This document shows, piece after piece, positions 16,706-24,524 of a stretch of 64,000 bases of DNA. Source of the DNA: Thalassobellus sediminis (GTDB taxonomy: Bacteria; Bacteroidota; Bacteroidia; Flavobacteriales; Flavobacteriaceae); contig NZ_JBISCD010000040.1 of NCBI RefSeq assembly GCF_044386045.1, positions 1,922,001 to 1,986,000 on the forward strand, written 5' to 3'. The translations under genes were made by a program, and so were the position numbers. Below the pieces are notes generated by a model that was not told the origin of the DNA, made no database searches, and saw nothing but the letters and a program-made list of their open reading frames with translations. Position 1 is the stretch's first letter. Every line of letters begins with the position of its first letter.

Positions 16706-18028
16706 ATGGCAAAATTTGAGCTTAAATTACCAAAAATGGGTGAAAGTGTTGCAGAAGCAACTATTACATCTTGGTTAAAAGAAATAGGAGATACTATAGA
16801 ATTAGATGAAGCTGTTTTAGAAATAGCTACGGATAAGGTTGATAGTGAGGTTCCTAGTGAAGTTGACGGTGTTTTAGTAGAAAAGTTTTTTAATATTGAT
16901 GATGTTGTACAAGTAGGACAGGTTTTAGCTATTATTGAAACAGAAGGCGTTGATGAGGTTTCTGATATTCAAAATGTAGTTGAAGAAGAAAAAGTACATA
17001 AAGCGGTTGTAGAAGTTGTAGAGCAAACAATAAATATTGCAAAAGAAACATTAGCTCCTGTAGTTTCTAGTGAAAATCGTTTTTACTCTCCTTTAGTAAA
17101 AAACATAGCAAAACAAGAAGGTGTTTCTCAACAAGAATTGGATGCTATAAAAGGAACAGGAAAAGAAGGACGTGTTACTAAAAATGATATTTTATCTTAT
17201 ATTAAAAATAGAGGGAATCAAAAGCCTGTTATCCAAAAAGTAGAAACTCCAGAAGCAATTCAAAAAACTGTTGTAGAAAAGCCAAAAGAGGTTTCTAAAC
17301 CAGTAGTAGTTAGTAGTGGTGAAGATGAAATTATAGAAATGACCAGAATGGGCAAACTTGTTGCACATCATATGGTTGAATCTGTTCAAACATCTGCTCA
17401 CGTACAAAGCTTTATTGAAGCCGATGTTACTAACGTTTGGAATTGGAGAAAGAAGAATAAAGATGTTTTTATGAAGCGAGAAGGTGAAAATTTAACCTTC
17501 ACGCCAATTTTTATGGAAGCTATTGCTAAAGCGCTTCGCGATTATCCTATGATGAATATTTCGCTTCAAGGGGATACTATTGTTAAAAAGAAAAATATTA
17601 ATTTAGGTATGGCAGCAGCTTTACCAGATGGTAATTTAATTGTGCCTGTAATAAAAAATGCTGATCAGCTTAATTTGGTTGGTATGACGAAGCAAGTAAA
17701 TGATTTAGCAAATCGTGCACGTTTAAATCAATTAAAGCCTGATGAAGTTCAAGGAGGCACATACACTGTTACTAATGTAGGAACATTTGGTAGTATCATG
17801 GGGACTCCAATTATTAATCAGCCACAGGTTGGTATTTTAGCTTTAGGAGCTATTAGAAAAGTGCCAGCAGTTATTGAAACACCAGATGGCGATTTTATAG
17901 GTATTCGCTATAAAATGTTTTTATCACACTCTTACGATCATCGTGTAGTTAATGGTGCGTTAGGCGGTATGTTTGTTAAAGCTGTAAAAGATTATTTAGA
18001 AGCTTGGGACATTAATAGAGAGATATAA
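16706..18028 (+). CDS. dihydrolipoamide acetyltransferase (2-oxoacid dehydrogenase E2)
   Basis: The protein has 440 residues. Domains in order are a lipoyl domain at 1-80 with the lipoylated lysine K44 (EIATDKVDSEVP), an acidic linker, an E3-binding domain at about 127-165 (YSPLVKNIAKQEGV...GKEGRVTKNDILSYI), and the catalytic core from about 215 to the end. The core keeps the catalytic histidine H412, but the usual HRVVDG reads HRVVNG, with asparagine at 416. It forms the core of a 2-oxoacid dehydrogenase complex and transfers acyl groups to CoA. The E1 and E3 genes are not adjacent. A branched-chain (Bkd) or 2-oxoglutarate-type complex is more likely than pyruvate dehydrogenase, but this is inference. 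Confidence 0.9.
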   Translation: MAKFELKLPKMGESVAEATITSWLKEIGDTIELDEAVLEIATDKVDSEVPSEVDGVLVEKFFNIDDVVQVGQVLAIIETEGVDEVSDIQNVVEEEKVHKAVVEVVEQTINIAKETLAPVVSSENRFYSPLVKNIAKQEGVSQQELDAIKGTGKEGRVTKNDILSYIKNRGNQKPVIQKVETPEAIQKTVVEKPKEVSKPVVVSSGEDEIIEMTRMGKLVAHHMVESVQTSAHVQSFIEADVTNVWNWRKKNKDVFMKREGENLTFTPIFMEAIAKALRDYPMMNISLQGDTIVKKKNINLGMAAALPDGNLIVPVIKNADQLNLVGMTKQVNDLANRARLNQLKPDEVQGGTYTVTNVGTFGSIMGTPIINQPQVGILALGAIRKVPAVIETPDGDFIGIRYKMFLSHSYDHRVVNGALGGMFVKAVKDYLEAWDINREI

Positions 18029-18045
18029 TTTTTTAATTAAATATA

Positions 18046-18078
18046 TAAAAATCCAATCTATAAAACGGTTGGTTTTTT
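18046..18078 (+). terminator. intrinsic terminator after the E2 gene
   Basis: CCAATC pairs with GGTTGG across a short loop and is followed by TTTTTT. It lies about 20 bp past the E2 stop. Confidence 0.6.
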
Positions 18079-18130
18079 GCTTTCTACACCTTAGTAATTT
18101 AGTATCTTTACACTTCTTAAAAGAATATAA

Positions 18131-18907
18131 ATGCAGTTAAATCTTACCAAGCCTATTTGTTTTTTCGATTTAGAAACAACAGGAATTAATATCTCAAAAG
18201 ATAGAATCGTTGAAATATCAATACTCAAAGTGTTTCCAAATGGAAATAAAGAGAGTAAAACGTGGTTGGTTAATCCGGAAATGGAAATCCCGAAAGAAGT
18301 TGTTGAAATTCATGGTATTACTAATGAAAAAGTAGCTGAAGAGCCAACTTTTAAAGCGCTTGCAAAAGATATATATAATATGATTAAAGATTCCGATTTA
18401 GGAGGTTTTAATTCTAATAGATTTGACATTCCGCTTTTAGCAGAAGAAATGCTGAGAGCAGATATAGATTTTGATATGAAAAATCGTTTAGCTGTAGATG
18501 TACAAACAATTTTTCATAAAATGGAACAGCGCACTTTAAGTGCTGCATATAGGTTTTATTGCGATAAAGAATTAGAGGGCGCTCATGGAGCCGAAGCTGA
18601 TACGAATGCAACTTACGAGGTTTTAAAAGCTCAAATAGAAAAGTACGACGATTTAGAAAATGACACGAAGTTTTTGGCTGAATTTAGCTCTAGAAAACAA
18701 TTTGCTGATTTCGCAGGTTTTATAGCCTATAATAAAAATGGAGAAGAGTGTTTTTCTTTTGGAAAACATAAAGGCAAATTAGTAACTGAAGTTTTAGATA
18801 AAGAACCTGGTTATTTTGGGTGGTTATTAAATGCCGATTTTCCATTATATACTAAAAAAGTGCTTACAGCTATTAAACTGAGAAGCTTTAATAATAAATT
18901 GGGTTAG
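18131..18907 (+). CDS. 3'-5' exonuclease (DnaQ/epsilon-like, DEDDh)
   Basis: The protein has 258 residues. The DEDDh catalytic set is readable: D13 and E15 in FFDLETTG, D99 in NSNRFDIPLL, and H152 with D157 in GAHGAEADTNATYEVL. This is the Mg2+-dependent 3'-5' exonuclease fold of the DNA polymerase III epsilon family. The C-terminal 80 residues add a small domain with FSFGKHKGKLVTEVLDKEPGYFGWLL, a motif found fused to DnaQ-like domains in Bacteroidota. It probably works in DNA repair or proofreading, or as a stand-alone nuclease. It lies alone, followed by a dispersed repeat. Confidence 0.88.
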   Translation: MQLNLTKPICFFDLETTGINISKDRIVEISILKVFPNGNKESKTWLVNPEMEIPKEVVEIHGITNEKVAEEPTFKALAKDIYNMIKDSDLGGFNSNRFDIPLLAEEMLRADIDFDMKNRLAVDVQTIFHKMEQRTLSAAYRFYCDKELEGAHGAEADTNATYEVLKAQIEKYDDLENDTKFLAEFSSRKQFADFAGFIAYNKNGEECFSFGKHKGKLVTEVLDKEPGYFGWLLNADFPLYTKKVLTAIKLRSFNNKLG

Positions 18908-18953
18908 AAATTAAGACGGAAGCACGAAGTTAGAATACTGCATACTAGAACTT

Positions 18954-19062
18954 GCGTTAGGGATTGCAGAGGAAATCCCACAGTGACCATTTTTGGGAGC
19001 GAGGACTTGTAACGAAAAGCCTGACCTGTTCCTGAACTAAATTCAGGATAAAGGTAGCGCCC
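18954..19062 (-). repeat. dispersed repeat family 1, copy B (inverted)
   Basis: Read on the minus strand it opens GGGCGCTACCTTTATCC and closes GCAATCCCTAACGC, over about 109 bp. It shares a 25 bp identical block with copy A at 9434 and differs in the middle (GGTCAGGCTTTTCG instead of GGTCGGGCTTTCCG). Confidence 0.7.
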
Positions 19063-19081
19063 AAATTAAAATTTACAAGAG

Positions 19082-19693
19082 ATGAAACTTATTTGTATTG
19101 GTAGAAATTACGCAGAACATATAAAAGAATTAGAAAACGAAAAACCAGATGATCCGGTTGTATTCTTAAAACCAGACACAGCAATTCTTTTAAAAAAACA
19201 GCCTTTTTTTATTCCAGATTTTTCTGATGATGTGCATTATGAAGTTGAGGTTTTGGTTAAAATAAATAGAGTAGGGAAGCATATTGATAGAAAATTTGCT
19301 CATAAATATTATAATGAAATTGGTTTAGGGATAGACTTTACGGCGCGCGATTTACAAAGTGAGTTAAAAGCAAAAGGATTACCATGGGAGAAAGCAAAAT
19401 CTTTTGATGGGGCTGCTGTAATTGGTAATTGGTTGCCAGTTAGTGAGATAGATGGTATTGATGCTATTGAGTTTTCTTTAAAAAAGAACGATATTTTTGT
19501 TCAAAAAGGAAATACAAGCCATATGTTATGGAAAATTGATGAATTAATAGAATATGTATCAAAATATTTCACTTTAAAGATTGGAGATATTATATTTACA
19601 GGCACACCCGCAGGAGTTGGGAGAGTAATTGCAAATGATAAACTAAAAGGATTTATAGAAGACAAAGAAATGTTTTCAATAACAGTAAAATAA
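19082..19693 (+). CDS. fumarylacetoacetate hydrolase family protein
   Basis: The protein has 203 residues, the short form of the FAH family. Visible marks are KLICIGRNYAEHIKEL at the start, FLKPDTAIL, the metal-binding YEVEVLVKI (E of the metal site), GIDFTARDLQ and the C-terminal GDIIFTGTPAGVG. Members are Mg2+-dependent hydrolases or decarboxylases of 2-oxoacids and acylpyruvates; the exact substrate is unknown. It is the first gene of a compact group: the Hpt gene starts one base after its stop, and the CinA gene overlaps the end of that one. Confidence 0.9.
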   Translation: MKLICIGRNYAEHIKELENEKPDDPVVFLKPDTAILLKKQPFFIPDFSDDVHYEVEVLVKINRVGKHIDRKFAHKYYNEIGLGIDFTARDLQSELKAKGLPWEKAKSFDGAAVIGNWLPVSEIDGIDAIEFSLKKNDIFVQKGNTSHMLWKIDELIEYVSKYFTLKIGDIIFTGTPAGVGRVIANDKLKGFIEDKEMFSITVK

Positions 19694-20035
19694 ATGGAAC
19701 AACATTACAAATTATTTAGAGTACGCGAATTAGCTGATAACGATGAAGATTTTATTGCCACTTTAGCTGAGGCGTTTTTAGAAGAAGTGCCAGAAGATGC
19801 AGAACGATTGAAAAAAGCAGTTGCTGATGTGAACTATCAAGAAGCATATCAAGCGGCTCATAAAATGAAGCCAACTGTCGATTTATTTGAATTAGGCGTG
19901 CTTGATATTTTAATAGAAATTCAAGATTGGGGAAAGTTTACAAAAACAGATATAGATATCACAGAACAATTAGAAGTTTTTATATCTAAAGTAGATATGG
20001 CAGTAGCCGAAATGAGATCAGATTTTAATTTATAA
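19694..20035 (+). CDS. Hpt domain protein
   Basis: The protein has 113 residues and consists of one histidine-containing phosphotransfer domain. The phosphorylatable histidine is H56 in YQAAHKMKPTVDLF, the classical A-H-[KR]-[ML]-K pattern. Hpt proteins pass phosphate between response-regulator receiver domains in multistep phosphorelays. It begins directly after the FAH gene's stop and its last base is shared with the CinA start (TAATG). No hybrid kinase or regulator lies in the window, so its partners must be elsewhere. Confidence 0.85.
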   Translation: MEQHYKLFRVRELADNDEDFIATLAEAFLEEVPEDAERLKKAVADVNYQEAYQAAHKMKPTVDLFELGVLDILIEIQDWGKFTKTDIDITEQLEVFISKVDMAVAEMRSDFNL

Positions 20036-21285
20036 TGCTAGCAGAGATAATTACCATAGGGGACGAACTTCTTATTGGTCAGGTTATTGATACGAATTCT
20101 TCGTATATAGCTAAGCAATTAAATAAAATAGGAATTTCGGTTTATCAAATAACATCTATACAAGACGATAAACAACATATATTAAATGCATTTAAAGATG
20201 CAGAAAGTCGAGTTGATGTTATTATAATTACAGGAGGATTAGGTCCTACCAAAGACGATATTACCAAAAAAACAATAGCTGAATATTTTAATGACACTCT
20301 AGTTTTAGATGCTTCTGTATTAGATAATATAGAAAGTATTTGGAAACAATATGTGCGACAAACCTTGTTACAAGTAAATAAAGATCAAGCGTTAGTGCCC
20401 TCTAAATCTAAGGTTTTAATGAATAAACTAGGTACTGCTCCTGGTATGTGGTTAGAAAAGAATGATACTGTTTTTATTTCACTTCCCGGAGTGCCTTTTG
20501 AAATGAAGGGGTTAATTGATGATGCTGTAATTCCTAAATTAACTGACAAATTTCGTTGTCCATATATATTACACAGAACACTATTAATTCATGGGTTAGG
20601 AGAGAGCACTTTAGCTGCAAGAATAGAGGATTGGGAAGATGCTTTACCAAAGCATATAAAACTAGCTTATTTACCTAGTTTAGGTAATATGAGACTGCGT
20701 TTATCTGCAAAGGGTTTCGATGAGCATAAAATTAAAGATGATGTTCAAAAAGAAATAGACGCAGTTATTCCTTTTATTAAAGATGAATTTCTAGGATTTG
20801 AAGATGAAGATGGATCTATTGAAGCAATTATAGGTAAACATTTAACTAAAATAGGTAAAACTGTTGCAACAGCAGAAAGCTGCACAGGAGGTAAAATAGC
20901 AGAACGATTTACAACAAATTCTGGAGCATCTGCATATTTTAAAGGAAGCGTAGTGAGTTATGCAACCGATTCGAAAATTGACGTTTTAGGAGTTTCAAAA
21001 GATGCTATTAGCGAACATTCTGTTGTTAGTGGTGAAGTTGCAGAGGCTATGGCGCAGCATGTTTTGCAATTATTTAAAACAGATTATGCAATTGCTACTA
21101 CCGGAAATGCAGGACCTACAAAAGGAGAATCTGACGAAGAAGTTGGTATAGTTTTTATAGCAATTGCAACAAAAGCAGGTGTTTATTCAGAAAAATTTAT
21201 GCTTGGTAATCATCGAACAAAAGTGATAAATAAAGGGGCAAATAAAGCCTTTGAAATGTTATTAAAAGAAATTTTTAAAAATTGA
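20035..21285 (+). CDS. cinA: CinA family nicotinamide-nucleotide amidase / damage-inducible protein
   Basis: The protein has 416 residues with the two CinA domains. The N-terminal molybdopterin-binding-like (MoCF/COG1058) domain covers about 1-170 and shows IITIGDELLIGQVIDTNS and IITGGLGPTKDDITK. The C-terminal CinA amidase domain covers about 255-416 and shows ATAESCTGGKIAERFT, SYATDSKIDVLGV, and ATTGNAGPTKGESDEEVGIV. The C-terminal domain deamidates NMN to nicotinic acid mononucleotide in pyridine nucleotide recycling; the N-terminal one hydrolyses ADP-ribose-type compounds in related proteins. It is translationally coupled to the upstream Hpt gene by a TAATG overlap. Confidence 0.93.
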   Translation: MLAEIITIGDELLIGQVIDTNSSYIAKQLNKIGISVYQITSIQDDKQHILNAFKDAESRVDVIIITGGLGPTKDDITKKTIAEYFNDTLVLDASVLDNIESIWKQYVRQTLLQVNKDQALVPSKSKVLMNKLGTAPGMWLEKNDTVFISLPGVPFEMKGLIDDAVIPKLTDKFRCPYILHRTLLIHGLGESTLAARIEDWEDALPKHIKLAYLPSLGNMRLRLSAKGFDEHKIKDDVQKEIDAVIPFIKDEFLGFEDEDGSIEAIIGKHLTKIGKTVATAESCTGGKIAERFTTNSGASAYFKGSVVSYATDSKIDVLGVSKDAISEHSVVSGEVAEAMAQHVLQLFKTDYAIATTGNAGPTKGESDEEVGIVFIAIATKAGVYSEKFMLGNHRTKVINKGANKAFEMLLKEIFKN

Positions 21286-21295
21286 CAAAAATTAG

Positions 21296-21326
21296 ATTGT
21301 CAGAACATAAAGATTTTATATATTTG
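21296..21326 (+). promoter_or_regulatory. flavobacterial promoter for the rpmB-rpmG-DUF4295 operon
   Basis: TTG at 21297-21299, a 19 bp spacer, and TATATTTG at 21319-21326 match the Bacteroidota -33/-7 consensus exactly. The rpmB ATG is at 21367. Confidence 0.75.
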
Positions 21327-21366
21327 CACCTCGATTTTAAGCAACAAGAATTTAAAGTTATAAATA

Positions 21367-21603
21367 ATGTCAAGAGTTTGTGAACTTACAGGAAAGAAGG
21401 CAATGGTTGGAAACAACGTGTCTCATGCATTAAACAGAACTAAACGCAAGTTCAATGCGAATTTAGTTAAGAAACGTTTTTATATTCCAGAAGAAGACAG
21501 CTGGATAACTTTAAAGGTTTCTACATCTGCTTTAAAAACAATCAACAAAATAGGTATTTCTGCAGCGATTAAAGATGCAAAATCTAAAGGATTTTTAAAA
21601 TAA
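21367..21603 (+). CDS. rpmB: 50S ribosomal protein L28
   Basis: The protein has 78 residues. The opening SRVCELTGKKAMVGNNVSHA and the middle NRTKRKFNANLVKKRFYIPEE are diagnostic for L28, a structural protein of the large ribosomal subunit. It has no zinc-binding cysteine set; only one cysteine is present (C5). It heads the operon rpmB-rpmG-DUF4295, with rpmG starting 25 bp after its stop. Confidence 0.97.
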   Translation: MSRVCELTGKKAMVGNNVSHALNRTKRKFNANLVKKRFYIPEEDSWITLKVSTSALKTINKIGISAAIKDAKSKGFLK

Positions 21604-21628
21604 TATCTGCATTTAAATAAGTAAAGAA

Positions 21629-21811
21629 ATGGCAAAGAGAGGAAACAGAATACAAGTAATATTAGAATGTACTGAGCATAAAGAGTCTGGACAACCAGGA
21701 ACTTCAAGATACATTACTACTAAAAACAAAAAGAATACGCCAGATAGAATGGAGATTAAAAAATTTAATCCAATTCTTAAACGTATGACAGTTCATAAAG
21801 AAATTAAATAA
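21629..21811 (+). CDS. rpmG: 50S ribosomal protein L33
   Basis: The protein has 60 residues and is a large-subunit ribosomal protein. It shows MAKRGNRIQVILECTEHKE, the SRYITTKNKKNTPDRMEIKKFNP segment (which marks L33), and ends MTVHKEIK. Only one cysteine is present (C14), so this is a zinc-free (C-minus) form. It lies between rpmB and the DUF4295 gene in one operon. Confidence 0.97.
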   Translation: MAKRGNRIQVILECTEHKESGQPGTSRYITTKNKKNTPDRMEIKKFNPILKRMTVHKEIK

Positions 21812-21820
21812 TTATAGATC

Positions 21821-21973
21821 ATGGCAAAGAAATCAGTAGCATCATTACAAACAGGATCTAAAAGATTAACAAAAGCAATAAAAATGGTAAAGTCTCCAAA
21901 AACAGGAGCTTACATGTTTGTTGAATCTATAATGAGTCCAGACCAAGTAAACGACTTTATAGCTAAAAAGTAA
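21821..21973 (+). CDS. DUF4295 domain protein (50 aa)
   Basis: This is a short gene of 50 residues starting MAKKSVASLQTGSKRLTKAI and ending with the stop at 21971. It starts 9 bp after rpmG. The small basic protein DUF4295 is found in Bacteroidota directly after rpmG and before ftsY, exactly as here. Its role is unknown; its place and composition suggest a ribosome-associated protein. It is followed by a strong terminator. Confidence 0.9.
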   Translation: MAKKSVASLQTGSKRLTKAIKMVKSPKTGAYMFVESIMSPDQVNDFIAKK

Positions 21974-21996
21974 ATACTTGTTTTTATAAGATACTC

Positions 21997-22030
21997 AAAA
22001 GCAGCTTTCTGTATAGAAAGCTGCTTTTTT
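21997..22030 (+). terminator. intrinsic terminator after the ribosomal protein operon
   Basis: AAAAGCAGCTTTCT pairs perfectly with AGAAAGCTGCTTTT around a four-base loop, followed by further T residues. It ends the operon 24 bp after the DUF4295 stop. Confidence 0.92.
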
Positions 22031-22108
22031 ATATTTATATTTGAATGGTTTTCTCTGACATATTAGCAGTATTGTAAATATGGTAAGGAAATTGACAATA
22101 ATAATATA

Positions 22109-22189
22109 GGCGTTACCGCAAGGGTCGGGCTTTCCGCTAAATCTTTTTTGAGAAAGACAAAAAAAGATATCGCATCAATCCCTAACGCA
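22109..22189 (+). repeat. dispersed repeat family 1, copy C
   Basis: About 81 bp, opening GGCGTTACCGCAAGGGTCGG and closing CAATCCCTAACGC. It is the shortest of the four copies and lies between the ribosomal terminator and ftsY. Confidence 0.75.
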
Positions 22190-22227
22190 GAATTAGATTA
22201 CATATAACAATCAATCTATAATTAAGA

Positions 22228-23202
22228 ATGAGTTTTTTTAAAAAAATATTTTCTTCAGAAAAAAAAGAAACATTAGATAAAGGTTTAGAAAAAACTAAAT
22301 CTAGCTTCTTCGGTAAATTAAGTAAAGCAGTAGCAGGAAAATCTAAAGTAGACGATGATGTTTTAGATAGCTTAGAAGAAGTGCTAGTATCTAGTGATGT
22401 TGGTGTAAACACAACACTTAAAGTTATTGAGCGTATAGAAGAACGCGTATCAAAAGACAAATATTTGGGTACTGATGAATTAAATAAAATTCTTCGAGAA
22501 GAAATAGCTGGCTTGTTGAGTGAAACCAATACTGGTGAAGAAACAGAATACACCATTCCTAGTTTACCAAAACAAGCAGACGGATCTAAAACGCCGTATG
22601 TATTAATGGTAGTAGGTGTAAATGGTGTTGGAAAAACAACCACTATAGGAAAATTAGCTTATCAGTTTAAAAAACAAGGATTAAAAGTAGTACTTGGTGC
22701 AGCCGATACTTTTAGAGCAGCAGCTATAGATCAATTACAAGTTTGGGCAGATCGCGTAGATGTACCAATGGTAAGACAAGATATGGGAAGCGATCCGGCT
22801 TCTGTAGCTTTTGATGCACTACAATCTGGAGTAAATCAAGATGCCGATGTTATTATTATAGATACAGCTGGCCGTTTACACAATAAGATAAACTTAATGA
22901 ACGAGTTAACTAAAGTTAAACGTGTTATGCAAAAAGTAGTTGGCGATGCGCCACACGATGTGTTATTGGTTTTAGATGGCTCAACAGGTCAAAATGCTTT
23001 TGAGCAAGCTAAGCAGTTTACAGCGGCTACAGAAGTGACATCATTAGCTGTTACAAAGCTAGATGGAACAGCAAAAGGTGGTGTAGTGATTGGTATTTCA
23101 GATCAATTTAAAATTCCTGTAAAATATATTGGAGTAGGTGAAGGCATTGAAGATTTACAAGTGTTCAATAAATTTGAGTTTGTAGATTCGTTTTTTAAGT
23201 AA
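22228..23202 (+). CDS. ftsY: signal recognition particle receptor FtsY
   Basis: The protein has 324 residues and lacks the long acidic A domain of E. coli FtsY, which is usual outside proteobacteria. The NG GTPase domains are clear: GVNGVGKTTTIGKLA (P-loop), DTFRAAAIDQLQVWAD (the G2/I-box region), IDTAGRLHNKINLMNEL (G3), TKLDGTAKGGVVIGI (G4), and GVGEGIEDLQVFN at the end. It receives SRP-bound ribosomes at the inner membrane for membrane protein insertion. The gene follows the conserved rpmB-rpmG-DUF4295 group. Confidence 0.97.
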   Translation: MSFFKKIFSSEKKETLDKGLEKTKSSFFGKLSKAVAGKSKVDDDVLDSLEEVLVSSDVGVNTTLKVIERIEERVSKDKYLGTDELNKILREEIAGLLSETNTGEETEYTIPSLPKQADGSKTPYVLMVVGVNGVGKTTTIGKLAYQFKKQGLKVVLGAADTFRAAAIDQLQVWADRVDVPMVRQDMGSDPASVAFDALQSGVNQDADVIIIDTAGRLHNKINLMNELTKVKRVMQKVVGDAPHDVLLVLDGSTGQNAFEQAKQFTAATEVTSLAVTKLDGTAKGGVVIGISDQFKIPVKYIGVGEGIEDLQVFNKFEFVDSFFK

Positions 23203-23225
23203 TATTCGAAGGTAGGAACCTGATG

Positions 23226-24296
23226 TTAATCAACCAAAGCATTTATCTTTTCCCATAAATCATTATCAAAATTGGATAGAGCAAAATTGTCGCCATCAGC
23301 AGCTTCTCCCATTCTAATAACAACTAATTTTTTACTGGGCACTATATAAATTTTTTGATCGTTTTTACCCAAAGCAGCATACATGTCATCAGGAGCGTTT
23401 GGTATGAGTTCGACATTAAATTCTAATTGACTTTGTGGTAAATGATAACTCGACTTTCCGTTTAACCACCATAAATAGCCATACGATTGATTAATGTTTT
23501 GAGAAGTGTTAGTTGCTTCATTTAAAAAACTTTCAGAAATAATTTGATTGTCTTCCCATTTTCCTTTAGCAGAAATTAATAAGCCAAAACGTGCCATACT
23601 ACGTGTATTACTCCAATAAACATTTAAGTTGTTTAACTGAGACCATAGTCCAGACATGCCAATTTTATCTTTTAAATTAGTGTTGAAATAGGTGTTCCAT
23701 GTTTGATTGCTAGCCGCAGCAATTACATCTTGCATTTTTACATATACATTATGGTAAGCCCATCTAGTCCCTGCATCTGCTACATATTGTAATCCGTTGG
23801 GAGATACATCATCGCCTAAACTATCATCTAGTCCAGAATCCATAGACAATAGGTTTTTACAAGTAATTAGATTTTCTTTAGCTATTGGAGCACTAGTCCA
23901 ACCTGTGCCTAAATAATCAGATACTTTATTGTTTATATTTATGATGCCTGCATCTTGTGCTATTCCAGAAACGGTGGATGTTAGTGTTTTTCCTGCGCTA
24001 GCCCAATACCAAGATTTTGATTTATCATGACCATTTAAATAGCTTTCTAAAACAATTTTGCCTTCATGTAAAATGATAAAGCTCTTGGTGTTTTTTTCTT
24101 CTAAATAATCTAAAAGAGGTTGTTTTGCATTTTCATTCCAGCCCAAATCTGTTATAGATTTTGTTTCCCAAGTATCAGAATTAATAGGAGGGAAATATAA
24201 TGCATCTGTAACAGGAATTTCTAGTTCATCATTATTATCAGAAGAACAACCTAAAACAAAAAAGATGGCTAATATTGAAAAATAAAGTGGTTTCAT
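23226..24296 (-). CDS. serine hydrolase lipoprotein (class C beta-lactamase-like)
   Basis: The protein has 356 residues from the ATG at 24296. It begins with a lipoprotein signal (MKPLYFSILAIFFVLGC, lipobox VLGC, C17). The serine hydrolase fold of class C beta-lactamases and esterases is shown by S100-A-G-K103 (the SxxK motif), Y181-H-N183 in place of YxN, and the C-terminal region around KIYIVPSKKLVVIRMG. Such proteins cleave small esters, amides or peptidoglycan peptides; the substrate is unknown. A longer start at 24329 would add 11 residues and hide the signal, so I prefer 24296. It is antisense between ftsY and rimO. Confidence 0.88.
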   Translation of the reverse strand: MKPLYFSILAIFFVLGCSSDNNDELEIPVTDALYFPPINSDTWETKSITDLGWNENAKQPLLDYLEEKNTKSFIILHEGKIVLESYLNGHDKSKSWYWASAGKTLTSTVSGIAQDAGIININNKVSDYLGTGWTSAPIAKENLITCKNLLSMDSGLDDSLGDDVSPNGLQYVADAGTRWAYHNVYVKMQDVIAAASNQTWNTYFNTNLKDKIGMSGLWSQLNNLNVYWSNTRSMARFGLLISAKGKWEDNQIISESFLNEATNTSQNINQSYGYLWWLNGKSSYHLPQSQLEFNVELIPNAPDDMYAALGKNDQKIYIVPSKKLVVIRMGEAADGDNFALSNFDNDLWEKINALVD

Positions 24297-24496
24297 GTGT
24301 TTATAATTATTGTTTTTTACCGGACACATGTAGCATTCATTTAATCATTTTCTTGGGTATCGAAAATTTAGTTATGAATGTTTCATAATGTAGGTTTTTG
24401 CAATCTTGGACTCTCAAATATAAAAAAGGTTTAGTTAATAATTTAAGAACCTATTTGTTAATCGTTAATCACATTCATTAGTTCACAATCATTATG

Positions 24497-24504
24497 TATC
24501 TTTG
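24497..24504 (+). promoter_or_regulatory. -7 element (TATCTTTG) before rimO
   Basis: TATCTTTG matches the TAnnTTTG consensus exactly and ends 20 bp before the rimO ATG at 24525. The -33 element at the ideal spacing is weak (TTC). Confidence 0.55.
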
Positions 24505-24524
24505 CGCCCTGATTTATAGAAAGT

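Noticed and set aside
19694..20035. A possible complete two-component phosphorelay around the Hpt gene
   Set aside because: No kinase or receiver domain is encoded in the window.
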